From Tanticharoenia sakaeratensis NBRC 103193 (GTDB lineage: Bacteria > Pseudomonadota > Alphaproteobacteria > Acetobacterales > Acetobacteraceae): a DNA stretch of 51,613 nt. This document shows, piece after piece, positions 7,555-13,756 of the stretch. The notes beneath the pieces were generated by a model. It saw nothing but the letters and a program-made list of their open reading frames with translations. It did no database searches and was not told the DNA's origin. Positions within the stretch are counted from its first letter, which is position 1. Every line of letters begins with the position of its first letter. Where the stretch lies: contig NZ_BALE01000041.1 in the NCBI RefSeq assembly GCF_000963885.1, positions 1-51,613 of the forward strand. Direction: 5' to 3'. A program made the position numbers and the translations under genes.

Positions 7555-8010
7555 TCAGTCGGTTATCTTCGTATAAGTGAATGACCCGCTTACTTTATCG
7601 CCAGTTAAGAACGGACCGCGTTTTCCGAATGTCCCAACACCAAGCGCGTCGATGATGTCCTGCCCTGTGACCGGACCTTCATATTTTCCTCGAAAAACCA
7701 TGGTTGACCCTGAACTTGAGTCGTAATCGTAATCGAATATCCGCCTGCCATTTCCGAGGTCTTTAGACGGTTTGCGGCAATACGACTCGAATACCCCTGC
7801 GCCAACGTGGCGATATGATAAATCTGAATTCGGTAGCACTTCCGATTCCGGCTCTTGCTCTCCGCATGCGTCACAGACCAAGAAAGACGACGTGCATCGA
7901 CCGCAAGGTGCATTGATGTGGCAGCTGCATCCACCTTTTGGATAGCTAATGACCACAGTCCCACCGCATCCACTACATGGGCAATTTTCGCCCTCTTCCC
8001 ATTCACTCAT
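7555..8010 (-). CDS. Cys-rich multi-zinc-ribbon protein, 151 aa
   Basis: The ATG at 8010 has GAGGTG just upstream and is preferred to earlier in-frame starts. The first ~65 residues hold many Cys in pairs (CPCSGCGG, CSCH...CGRC, CDACGE), suggesting two or three zinc centres. The C-terminal half is Gly/Asp/Tyr-rich. No family is recognised. A nucleic-acid or protein-binding adaptor is possible. Confidence 0.65.
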   Translation of the reverse strand: MSEWEEGENCPCSGCGGTVVISYPKGGCSCHINAPCGRCTSSFLVCDACGEQEPESEVLPNSDLSYRHVGAGVFESYCRKPSKDLGNGRRIFDYDYDSSSGSTMVFRGKYEGPVTGQDIIDALGVGTFGKRGPFLTGDKVSGSFTYTKITD

Positions 8011-8081
8011 ATCGCACCTCATGATTTGCCGGACCAACCCGGCGGCAGGGCGGCACGCGCACGCGCCGTCCCGTCGCGGGG

Positions 8082-8828
8082 TCAGGCGGCTTCAGTCACG
8101 CGCGCTTTTCGAGTGGAAGAGACCTTGGGCTCCGAAGCCGATACATCCTTCTGAGCCCAGGCAGGCATCTTCGGGCCGCGGAGTTCGCATCTCACAGGCA
8201 TCACGACCCCGACGAAGTCGTCCTGATCGGCGATATCAACCAAAACGGGCGCCATCTGGTCGCGCGCCCACAGCCCCATCGCGGGCATGGCATTGCCGCG
8301 AAAGGTCGCCACCTTGGTGAAGCGATCCATATATCGCGCCTGAATTGCCGGCGTGCCGGACCGCTCACCAATCTCCGGGATCACGGAGATGTAGTTCGGA
8401 AACGTTCCGTCGATTATTTCGACGATCCCGGACCAAGCCTCAGCGAGCGATACAACATTGCTGAGTTCCGCCGTCAGAACGTCCGCAAGGTGTTCCTCGT
8501 CCGACAGGACATGCCGAAAAATATACCCACGACGGCGAGACCGTGCGCCTTCGTCGGTGATAACAAGCCAATGGCTCTTGCTGTCAGCTCGTTTGCTCTG
8601 GATCACCTGCAGTGCCGCCTTCGGGAGGGCGATAATCTGAGGCTCGACCGCCATGCCAACATCTTCGCGCAGGACGGCCATCGTATGGCCGTCTGTCGCC
8701 GCCACGTTGATGCCGCCTGCGTGCTGATGAACATAGACGCCGTTCAGGTAGTATCGGGTCTCTTTCTTGCCCTGGAACAGGCTGGCCAGATACATCCGAT
8801 CCGCCCGGACAATCGTCGTGATCTTCAT
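8082..8828 (-). CDS. DNA sliding-clamp (beta subunit-like) homologue
   Basis: The 248-residue protein has clamp-like blocks: YYLNGVYVHQHAGGINVAATDGHTMAVL at about 27-53 matches the beta-clamp pattern FLNGV..........VATDGHRLA. An IDGTFPNYISVIP block at about 139-151 matches IDGKFPDYRRVIP. A cellular beta clamp has about 370 residues and three domains. This one has room for two, as in trimeric T4 gp45 or PCNA. It would tether a polymerase to DNA. It is the first gene after the leftward early promoter, with a clear AGGAG ribosome site. The C-terminal ~30 residues are basic and low-complexity. Confidence 0.75.
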   Translation of the reverse strand: MKITTIVRADRMYLASLFQGKKETRYYLNGVYVHQHAGGINVAATDGHTMAVLREDVGMAVEPQIIALPKAALQVIQSKRADSKSHWLVITDEGARSRRRGYIFRHVLSDEEHLADVLTAELSNVVSLAEAWSGIVEIIDGTFPNYISVIPEIGERSGTPAIQARYMDRFTKVATFRGNAMPAMGLWARDQMAPVLVDIADQDDFVGVVMPVRCELRGPKMPAWAQKDVSASEPKVSSTRKARVTEAA

Positions 8829-8879
8829 CCCATCTCTCCTGCTGCGCCGGCGTCGGCCGGGCGGGGTTGATGGGGAGAC

Positions 8880-8907
8880 CTTAGCGATTAACGCTAATAT
8901 CCGTCAA
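8880..8907 (-). promoter_or_regulatory. Leftward early promoter (PL-like)
   Basis: On the minus strand TTGACG (8907-8902) lies 16 bp from GCTAAG (8885-8880), which would be a weak -10 element. The -35 lies between two operators and the -10 is inside the first, so repressor binding would block it. About 50 nt of leader separate it from the clamp gene. Confidence 0.5.
8881..8897. promoter_or_regulatory. Operator O1 (TTAGCG-N5-CGCTAA)
   Basis: This is a perfect 6-5-6 inverted repeat, TTAGCGATTAACGCTAA. It overlaps the putative -10 element of the leftward promoter. Confidence 0.75.
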
Positions 8908-8914
8908 CTAGCGT

Positions 8915-8931
8915 TTAGCGTTTTTCGCTAA
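8915..8931. promoter_or_regulatory. Operator O2 (TTAGCG-N5-CGCTAA)
   Basis: This is a second perfect copy of the same 17-bp palindrome (TTAGCGTTTTTCGCTAA), centred 34 bp from O1 and directly touching the repressor stop codon. A further half site CTAGCG lies at 8908-8913. Confidence 0.75.
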
Positions 8932-9309
8932 CTATTTTCGTGACAATGCCTCACCCATCGCAAGCCATGCCTCTATGGCCTTTGGGTCTGACTGCGAGAG
9001 AATGGTGTAGGCCCTCTTTAGGCGCTCCGGCGTCTCATTATCAGTCGGCGCGAACAGAAGCCTATCAGCAGATACGCCATAAACTCTCGCCAAAAGCTCC
9101 AAATCCTGCACCCGCACGCCGGTTTCCCCTGACTCCCACTTGGCAATCGTAGCCTGATCGACTGGCTCTATGTTGCTAAGTGTTGCCATTTTGTTCACAA
9201 CATCAGGCCGTGACAAGCCTAAAGTTTCTCTCCAAGCACGGAGGAACTGCGGCGGAACGTTCGGGGATCTCTTTTTCTTAGGCATCTTGCGATCTTGGCG
9301 AAAAGGCAT
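8932..9309 (-). CDS. Prophage repressor, XRE-family HTH
   Basis: The 125-residue protein (117 if the second Met at 9285 is used) has an XRE helix-turn-helix at about residues 20-85: FLRAWRETLGLSRPDVVNKM, then DQATIAKWESGETGVRVQDLELLARVYGVS. There is no LexA/CI-type peptidase domain, so control by RecA-stimulated self-cleavage is not expected. It is flanked on both sides by two 17-bp palindromes and faces a divergent Cro-like gene, which is the arrangement of a CI-type lysogeny repressor. Confidence 0.85.
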   Translation of the reverse strand: MPFRQDRKMPKKKRSPNVPPQFLRAWRETLGLSRPDVVNKMATLSNIEPVDQATIAKWESGETGVRVQDLELLARVYGVSADRLLFAPTDNETPERLKRAYTILSQSDPKAIEAWLAMGEALSRK

Positions 9310-9328
9310 CGCGGGTCCGATCCTTAGA

Positions 9329-9345
9329 ATAGCGAAATCCGCTTG
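9329..9345. promoter_or_regulatory. Operator O3 (degenerate TTAGCG-N5-CGCTAA)
   Basis: ATAGCG-AAATC-CGCTTG matches the operator consensus in 9 of 12 arm positions. It overlaps the first bases of the rightward -35 element. Confidence 0.55.
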
Positions 9346-9371
9346 ACAGCGCCTTAGCTATAATGGCTAAT
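9343..9371 (+). promoter_or_regulatory. Rightward early promoter (PR-like)
   Basis: A perfect TTGACA (9343-9348) is followed after 17 bp by GCTAAT (9366-9371). The -35 overlaps operator O3 and the -10 overlaps O4, mirroring the leftward promoter. A TATAAT at 9359-9364 is only 10 bp from the -35 and so is not its partner. Transcription would begin about at the ATG at 9378. Confidence 0.55.
9354..9370. promoter_or_regulatory. Operator O4 (TTAGCT-N5-GGCTAA)
   Basis: The 17-bp palindrome TTAGC-N7-GCTAA differs from the perfect operators at one position per arm. It covers the putative rightward -10 element. Confidence 0.65.
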
Positions 9372-9377
9372 GCACTC

Positions 9378-9590
9378 ATGCTTATTCGAGACGCCAGACG
9401 GCTGAACGGCAAGTCGCTTCAAGAGGTCTCTTCTGAAGCGGGTGTCCATTTTACGACATGGGCCAAATGGGAGCGAGGCAGGGTGCCAGCAGTGCGGGTG
9501 CTTGATGTCGAGCGCATCACCGGCATCCCCCGCGAGGAACTGCGCCCGGACCTGTTCGCGCGCCCCAACCCGGAGGCCGCGAATGTCTGA
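9378..9590 (+). CDS. Cro-like HTH regulator
   Basis: The 70-residue protein has a Cro/YdaS-type helix-turn-helix over almost its whole length (LIRDARRLNGKSLQEVSSEAG, then TTWAKWERGRVPAVRVLDVERITG). It is divergent from the repressor and is the first gene of the rightward operon. An in-frame ATG at 9363 lies inside the operator/-10 region, so 9378 is preferred. With the promoter proposed here the message would be leaderless or nearly so. Confidence 0.8.
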   Translation: MLIRDARRLNGKSLQEVSSEAGVHFTTWAKWERGRVPAVRVLDVERITGIPREELRPDLFARPNPEAANV

Positions 9591-10098
9591 GAGCACAAAC
9601 GAGACAGCCTTTTGCGATGTCGAAAAAGGGGAAGACATGACTGCCTTCGCCCAGATGCAAAAGTTTGCCATCGAGTTCGGCGGCTATATTCTCACGCAAG
9701 ACGCAAAGACATTCGTTCTGCCGCTGTCTCGTAATAGTCGTGAGCAAGCTGAAAAACGACTCTCTGAGCTAATTTCTCAATACAGAGGCGATCGTTTTCA
9801 AGCAGGGCAATTTCCGGAACCTGAACTCGAAGCTCTCCTAACATTGGAAGCGGCGACCCGGATACGGAAAGAGATAGCGAAATTTCAACGCAACCTTCTT
9901 TCCGGCCTTCGTATTCACGACATACGCTCAGAAGTTTTAGCGTCATGGCTGGCTGAGATTGAGACATCGAATTCATTCTCTGTTGCGGCAGATGGTGATA
10001 GCGGAGACTCGGGTGCCACCGATCCCCGCGCAACAAATAAGCATGGCAACCAGTTCTGGGGCGATGATTACTTTCCGCCAAAGGCAGGTGAACTGTGA
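9583..10098 (+). CDS. Hypothetical protein, 171 aa
   Basis: The ATG at 9583 overlaps the Cro-like stop. An in-frame Met 18 codons later has a purine-rich GGGGAAG upstream and may be the real start. The middle of the protein is helical (EQAEKRLSELISQY, then ATRIRKEIAKFQRNLLSG). The C-terminus is Asp/Gly-rich. No family is recognised. Its place after cro suggests an early regulatory or host-takeover role. Confidence 0.6.
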   Translation: MSESTNETAFCDVEKGEDMTAFAQMQKFAIEFGGYILTQDAKTFVLPLSRNSREQAEKRLSELISQYRGDRFQAGQFPEPELEALLTLEAATRIRKEIAKFQRNLLSGLRIHDIRSEVLASWLAEIETSNSFSVAADGDSGDSGATDPRATNKHGNQFWGDDYFPPKAGEL

Positions 10099-10361
10099 CC
10101 GACGTCACGATCAACCAGGCACGTTTTCTGCGGCGATACATCACATTGGCAGAACTCCCGGTCCCTGAAGTTGGTCCGCTGGCGGCTATCTCAATTCGTG
10201 CTGACTGGCTCGAAGTCACGGATGAAAAGACCATGGCATTACGCATCACCCAACAAGGACGTGCGGCGTTTTGGCGTGGCGTTCGCCTGCACGGTCGCGA
10301 TGCAGTCATGAGGTCTGCTGCATACGAAGTGGGGACTTCGCCCGGGGGAGACCTCGCATGA
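10095..10361 (+). CDS. Hypothetical protein, 88 aa
   Basis: A GTG start overlaps the previous stop (GTGA). The product is a small soluble basic protein with a possible winged-helix shape. Function unknown. Confidence 0.55.
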   Translation: MTDVTINQARFLRRYITLAELPVPEVGPLAAISIRADWLEVTDEKTMALRITQQGRAAFWRGVRLHGRDAVMRSAAYEVGTSPGGDLA

Positions 10362-10453
10362 CCGACCTCATCCTCATCGCCGCATACGTCATCGCGTCCG
10401 GCCCGCTGTCATTCCTGATCGCAGACGCGATCCGCGTGATGGGGCGCTCCTGA
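10358..10453 (+). CDS. Single-pass small membrane peptide, 31 aa
   Basis: The ATG overlaps the upstream stop and its TGA overlaps the ssb ATG. The peptide is nearly all one hydrophobic helix (LILIAAYVIASGPLSFLIA) ending in a short basic tail. The overlaps at both ends support translation. Function unknown. Confidence 0.5.
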   Translation: MTDLILIAAYVIASGPLSFLIADAIRVMGRS

Positions 10454-10944
10454 TGGCCGGCTCGTTTTCCCAAACGATCATCCTCGGCAATGTCGGGAAG
10501 GATCCGGAAATTCGCACGACGCAGGGCGGCATGAAGATTGCCAACCTGACGGTGGCCACCGCGGAGACGTGGACCGACAAAGGGTCTGGCGAGCGCAAGG
10601 AGCGCACCGAATGGCATCGCGTATCCTGCATGAACGAAGCGCTGTCCGGAATTATCGAGCGTTTCGTGCGCAAGGGATCCAAAGTTCAGATTATCGGGCA
10701 GAACCAGACCCGAAAGTGGACTGACCAGTCCGGCGTTGAACGCTACACCACTGAGATCGTGATTGGTCGTTTCAACGGCGGGATCACGCTTTGTGGCGAT
10801 CGCCAGTCGTCGGATGCTGCGCCGCAGCAGAGCCGCGGCTCCGACGCGCAGTCGCGCCCCATGGGCTCTGGCGGGTCGATGTCGGACCGCTGGTCGCCCG
10901 AGGGCATGGATGACGAAATTCCATTTAGCCCCTGCTTCGACTGA
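10453..10944 (+). CDS. ssb: Single-stranded DNA-binding protein
   Basis: The 163-residue SSB has an OB fold at about residues 5-112 (SFSQTIILGNVGKDPEIRTTQ, ANLTVATAETW, EWHRVSCMNEALSGIIERFV, KGSKVQIIGQ). A Gly/Ser-rich linker follows, then an acidic tip DDEIPF, the usual partner-binding tail. Three to four extra residues (SPCFD) follow the DDEIPF. It protects ssDNA and would work with the Bet annealase and the clamp. Confidence 0.95.
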   Translation: MAGSFSQTIILGNVGKDPEIRTTQGGMKIANLTVATAETWTDKGSGERKERTEWHRVSCMNEALSGIIERFVRKGSKVQIIGQNQTRKWTDQSGVERYTTEIVIGRFNGGITLCGDRQSSDAAPQQSRGSDAQSRPMGSGGSMSDRWSPEGMDDEIPFSPCFD

Positions 10945-10952
10945 CCCATGCC

Positions 10953-11150
10953 CTACAGGCACCCCAACGCCTCCGCGACGCGCTCCACGAGCAGTTCCCG
11001 CTGCTCGAAGGTCGCGCACGGATGCAACGTGGCCCACAGTCTCGCCTGCAAAGCGATGCTGTCGGCCAGGTGCGGGGTGTCCGGGCGCAGTGTGTGGCCC
11101 GGCAGCGGGCCGTCATATGTGTGCCTGATCTCGTATACCGGCGCCTCCAT
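10953..11150 (-). CDS. Hypothetical protein on the opposite strand, 65 aa
   Basis: This is a minus-strand gene convergent with ssb. The translation is protein-like (EIRHTYDGPLPGHTLRPDTP, then a helix FEQRELLVERVAEAL), and GGAG precedes the ATG at 11150. The plus-strand frames here are low-complexity. It breaks the otherwise all-plus operon, so it probably has its own promoter. Function unknown. Confidence 0.55.
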   Translation of the reverse strand: MEAPVYEIRHTYDGPLPGHTLRPDTPHLADSIALQARLWATLHPCATFEQRELLVERVAEALGCL

Positions 11151-11208
11151 CGCTGCTCCCTCTCCTCTGTGTTCGTCGCTGAACCAGAATGGAGCGGAAC
11201 GATGGGAA

Positions 11209-11268
11209 ATGATCGGCGAGATCAACACAGTTTTCAGAGATTCACTGACCGAAAGTTTCCGGAAATGA
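11209..11268 (+). CDS. Possible 19-aa leader peptide
   Basis: A short frame (MIGEINTVFRDSLTESFRK) ends with TGA overlapping the ATG of the next gene (ATGA at 11265). The coupling geometry is like that of real neighbours here, but the frame is too short to be sure. Confidence 0.3.
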   Translation: MIGEINTVFRDSLTESFRK

Positions 11269-11540
11269 GCGCCGTTGCGATCAGCAGCGCTCGTGATCGG
11301 CTGCTCGATGCCATCAAGCGCGAGTTCATGCCGCTCCGTTTCGCGTCGGAGATGTTGGCCCGCGCGTCCGAAAAGACGCCGCGCGCCGCCCAGAACTGGC
11401 TTGCAGGAAAGAATGCGCCCGATGCCGAGGCGCTGATCAACCTGATGGCCGCCTGCAACTCGATCGCCGACGAGGTGAACGCCCTCGTGGCCGAGCGCAA
11501 AGCCGCTCGTGAAAGGCAAGCATGCCCTGGATCAGACTGA
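11265..11540 (+). CDS. HTH-type phage regulator, 91 aa
   Basis: The start is at MSAVAISSARDRLL. The middle reads as a helix-turn-helix (LRFASEMLARASEKTPRAAQ, then NWLAGKNAPDAEALINLMAA). The C-terminus is a basic helix. A role as an early transcriptional regulator or replication-control protein is inferred from fold and position only. Confidence 0.65.
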   Translation: MSAVAISSARDRLLDAIKREFMPLRFASEMLARASEKTPRAAQNWLAGKNAPDAEALINLMAACNSIADEVNALVAERKAARERQACPGSD

Positions 11541-11695
11541 CCATATGCCGGTTCGGCTTCGGCCGAGACGCCGGGCCGCCACCGTCGTGCCGCGTGACGT
11601 GGCTGCGCGTGTCGTGGCTGCCAGCCGATGTCAAAATCGCAATCGACAGAATGGAGCGCGCCATTCGGGCTGCTCGTGCGGAGTGGCGGCGGTGA
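11522..11695 (+). CDS. Hypothetical small protein, 57 aa
   Basis: This short frame overlaps the end of the previous gene and ends TGA overlapping the GTG of the next. The product is Trp/Arg-rich with a C-terminal basic helix ([19 protein letters not shown]). Its genic status rests on the overlaps. Confidence 0.45.
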   Translation: MPWIRLTICRFGFGRDAGPPPSCRVTWLRVSWLPADVKIAIDRMERAIRAARAEWRR

Positions 11696-11925
11696 ACGCC
11701 CTGCCGATCGCATCGATGCGATCAGCCCTCGCGGATGCGGTCGAACTCGCGGGCGGCCAGCGCGCCTGGTCCGCGAAGACGGGCATCCATCAGTCCATCA
11801 TTTCCGAAACGATCAACGGAAAGCGCGAAGTATCCGAGCCGATCATCAACGCGCTTGGATACGCCGTGCAGACCGTTTGCATCCCGATGCGGGGACAGAA
11901 TGCCTATGCGGGGGCGCTGAAATGA
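11692..11925 (+). CDS. YdaS/Cro-like HTH protein, 77 aa
   Basis: A GTG start overlaps the upstream stop. The pattern [20 protein letters not shown], then [20 protein letters not shown], is the helix-turn-helix of YdaS-type Cro relatives. The stop lies in ATGA at 11922-11925, where the alternative methyltransferase-region frame begins. Probably a DNA-binding regulator. Confidence 0.7.
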   Translation: MNALPIASMRSALADAVELAGGQRAWSAKTGIHQSIISETINGKREVSEPIINALGYAVQTVCIPMRGQNAYAGALK

Positions 11926-12887
11926 CATGCGTGTCTTCTACAACGAGTGGGACGAACCCACAGCCGCATGGCTACGAGAACTCGGCGCCAGACATCATCT
12001 GCCCGCCGGGCACGTCGATACCCGGTCAATTCGAGATGTTCGACCGGACGACGTGCGAGAGTTCGACCAGGCGCACTGGTTCGCAGGTATCGGGGGCTGG
12101 CCGCTCGCACTCAAGTTGGCCGGACACGAACGCTTGTCCTGCTGGACAGGATCACCCCCATGCCAGCCGTTCAGCATTGCTGGGCAGCAGCGCGGAAGCG
12201 ACGACGAGCGGCACCTCGCTCCCGCATGGCTCGACCTCATCCGAGAGTGCCGTCCTGTCTGGATTTTTGGCGAGCAGGTTGCGGACGCAATCCGCGTCGG
12301 TTGGCTCGACGATCTATTCGATGCGCTGGAAGGCTGCGGCTACGCCTGCGGGGCGGCCGTATTGCCAGCTTGTAGCGTCGGCGCGCCGCACATCCGGAAG
12401 CGATTGTTCTTCGGAGCGGTCCGGCTGGCCCACGACGGCGGCGCGGGACTGGCGGTCGGAGAGCGCTTCCCCAGAGTTTCTCTCGCGGCATATGGCGCAC
12501 CCGCGAGGCAAGACGCTGCCTATGGTAGCAACGCAGCTTTCGGGCTGGCCGACACCGTGTCAGCAGGACGGCCCGAATGGCGGCCCCAGCCAAGGAGTCG
12601 ACAGGCTGCCGGGCGCGGCGGCCGTGGGGGCCTGGACCACGGAGAATGGGCCGGTGCGCATCGCGGCGGATGGTCAGGTGCTGATTGGATCGGATGCCGA
12701 GATGGCAAGTTCAGGCCAGTTGAACCCGGCTCACAGCCGCTGGCTCATGGGATACCCGCCCGAGTGGGACGACTGCGCGGTTACGGCAATGCCATCGTCC
12801 CGCAGGTCGCTGCGGCTTTCATCAAAGAATTCATCGGCGCAGTCGAGCAAGCGCTCCTGTTCCCACAAGGAAATTGAGCATGTCTGA
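11922..12887 (+). CDS. Overlapping frame across the methyltransferase gene, 321 aa
   Basis: A second open frame covers the whole methyltransferase gene in another phase. It starts at an ATGA coupled to the upstream stop and only 5 nt before the methyltransferase ATG. Its translation resembles proteins seen in other phage genomes: a Thr/Ser-rich N-terminus, [20 protein letters not shown], repeated GWPTP-type segments, and a C-terminal [19 protein letters not shown] block. The likeness could be a by-product of conserved methyltransferase DNA, or true dual coding. Expression is unproven. Confidence 0.35.
   Translation: MTCVSSTTSGTNPQPHGYENSAPDIICPPGTSIPGQFEMFDRTTCESSTRRTGSQVSGAGRSHSSWPDTNACPAGQDHPHASRSALLGSSAEATTSGTSLPHGSTSSESAVLSGFLASRLRTQSASVGSTIYSMRWKAAATPAGRPYCQLVASARRTSGSDCSSERSGWPTTAARDWRSESASPEFLSRHMAHPRGKTLPMVATQLSGWPTPCQQDGPNGGPSQGVDRLPGAAAVGAWTTENGPVRIAADGQVLIGSDAEMASSGQLNPAHSRWLMGYPPEWDDCAVTAMPSSRRSLRLSSKNSSAQSSKRSCSHKEIEHV
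11927..12877 (+). CDS. dcm: C5-cytosine DNA methyltransferase
   Basis: The 316-residue enzyme transfers a methyl group from S-adenosylmethionine to C5 of cytosine. Motif I is HWFAGIGGW at about 50-58. Motif IV is SPPCQPFS with catalytic C79. FGEQVA at about 114 stands in the place of the ENV motif. RKRLFF is in the motif VIII position. Motif X is [15 protein letters not shown] near the C-terminus. The segment between about 155 and 240 is Gly/Arg/Ala-rich and would hold the target-recognition domain. There is no restriction enzyme beside it, so it is an orphan enzyme, probably protecting phage DNA. Confidence 0.88.
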   Translation: MRVFYNEWDEPTAAWLRELGARHHLPAGHVDTRSIRDVRPDDVREFDQAHWFAGIGGWPLALKLAGHERLSCWTGSPPCQPFSIAGQQRGSDDERHLAPAWLDLIRECRPVWIFGEQVADAIRVGWLDDLFDALEGCGYACGAAVLPACSVGAPHIRKRLFFGAVRLAHDGGAGLAVGERFPRVSLAAYGAPARQDAAYGSNAAFGLADTVSAGRPEWRPQPRSRQAAGRGGRGGLDHGEWAGAHRGGWSGADWIGCRDGKFRPVEPGSQPLAHGIPARVGRLRGYGNAIVPQVAAAFIKEFIGAVEQALLFPQGN

Positions 12888-13143
12888 CGAAATGACCGGC
12901 CACAACTCAGGCGGCATCGCGGCCGATCGCCTGTGCTCCATCGTGGAGCGCATCGAGCGCCTGGAAGAAGAGCGCAAGGCGCTCGGGGGCGACATCAAGG
13001 ATATCTTCTCCGAGGCGAAATCGGCGGGCTTCGACGTGAAAGTCATCCGCCAGATCGTCCGCATTCGGAAGCAGGAGCCGGCGGAAGTCGAGGAGCAGGA
13101 AACGCTGCTCGACATCTACATGCGCGCAATGGGGATGCGCTGA
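12880..13143 (+). CDS. GapR/UPF0335 (DUF2312) family DNA-binding protein
   Basis: The 87-residue protein matches the alphaproteobacterial GapR pattern: [20 protein letters not shown], then [20 protein letters not shown], then [15 protein letters not shown], and a C-terminal [11 protein letters not shown]. Cellular GapR binds overtwisted DNA ahead of forks and RNA polymerase and stimulates topoisomerases. A phage copy may help phage replication or transcription. The ATG at 12880 is preferred over a TTG two codons earlier. It overlaps the end of the alternative frame of the methyltransferase region. Confidence 0.88.
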   Translation: MSDEMTGHNSGGIAADRLCSIVERIERLEEERKALGGDIKDIFSEAKSAGFDVKVIRQIVRIRKQEPAEVEEQETLLDIYMRAMGMR

Positions 13144-13355
13144 TGCTGAGGCGCCTGCTGCGCGAGCGTCGCGCCATGGACGCAACTGCCCTGCTGAACG
13201 AGAACGCGCGCCTCAAGGCCGAGAACGCGCGGTTCCTGGATCACGAGCTGGCACACCGGACGCGGATCGCGGCGCTCGAGCGCGCGCTGGCCGATACGCG
13301 GGCGCAGCTTCGTGCGGAAGATCGCGTGCGCGACCGCGCCGGGCGGTTCTCATGA
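13143..13355 (+). CDS. Small coiled-coil protein, 70 aa
   Basis: The ATG overlaps the upstream TGA. From residue 15 on the protein is a continuous Ala/Glu/Arg/Leu heptad-like helix (LLNENARLKAENARFLDHEL). Function unknown. Confidence 0.6.
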   Translation: MLRRLLRERRAMDATALLNENARLKAENARFLDHELAHRTRIAALERALADTRAQLRAEDRVRDRAGRFS

Positions 13356-13756
13356 GAACGATCGCCTTCACCCTCCCCGAGCCCACGCCGCTGATGAACA
13401 CGCTGATGCGCTCGCATTTTCGCAAGCGCGCCAAATTGAAGCGCTCTCTCGCGGCGCAGATCATTGCGGCACTCGGACCCGACAGGCCCGCAGAGCCGTT
13501 CGAGCGTGCGCACGTCACCATCCGCCGCTTCTCCTGCGGTATGCCGGACTATGACGGCGCCTATGGCGGCGTGAAGGATGTCCTGGACGTGATGACCACG
13601 CCCGCCGCACGCGAGGACGGCACGACGCGGAACAAGTTCGGCATCGGCCTGATCCGCGACGACAGCCCGAAGCATATCCGCCTCACGGTCGAGCCGCTGA
13701 AGTGCAAGCGCGCCGAGCAGCGCACCGAGATCGAGATTGTCGAGGTGACGGCATGA
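13352..13756 (+). CDS. rusA: RusA-like Holliday junction resolvase
   Basis: The 134-residue protein has a RusA-type layout. MPDYDGAYGGVKDVLDVM at 64-81 supplies the acidic residues D66, D68 and D76/D79. GLIRDDSPKHI at 99-109 supplies D103/D104, the third metal-binding position. RusA dimers cut Holliday junctions arising in recombination or replication. The usual PDxDN core is here PDYDG, a small departure. It lies between early genes and the replication protein with 4-bp overlaps. Confidence 0.78.
   Translation: MRTIAFTLPEPTPLMNTLMRSHFRKRAKLKRSLAAQIIAALGPDRPAEPFERAHVTIRRFSCGMPDYDGAYGGVKDVLDVMTTPAAREDGTTRNKFGIGLIRDDSPKHIRLTVEPLKCKRAEQRTEIEIVEVTA

Noticed and set aside
9359-9364. TATAAT as -10 partner of TTGACA at 9343
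   Set aside because: The spacer would be 10 bp, too short for a normal sigma-70 promoter; GCTAAT at 17 bp is preferred.
10948-11268. Plus-strand frame of 106 codons opposite the small minus-strand gene
   Set aside because: Ser/Cys-rich composition for most of its length. The minus-strand product is more protein-like. Only its last 19 codons are kept as a possible leader.
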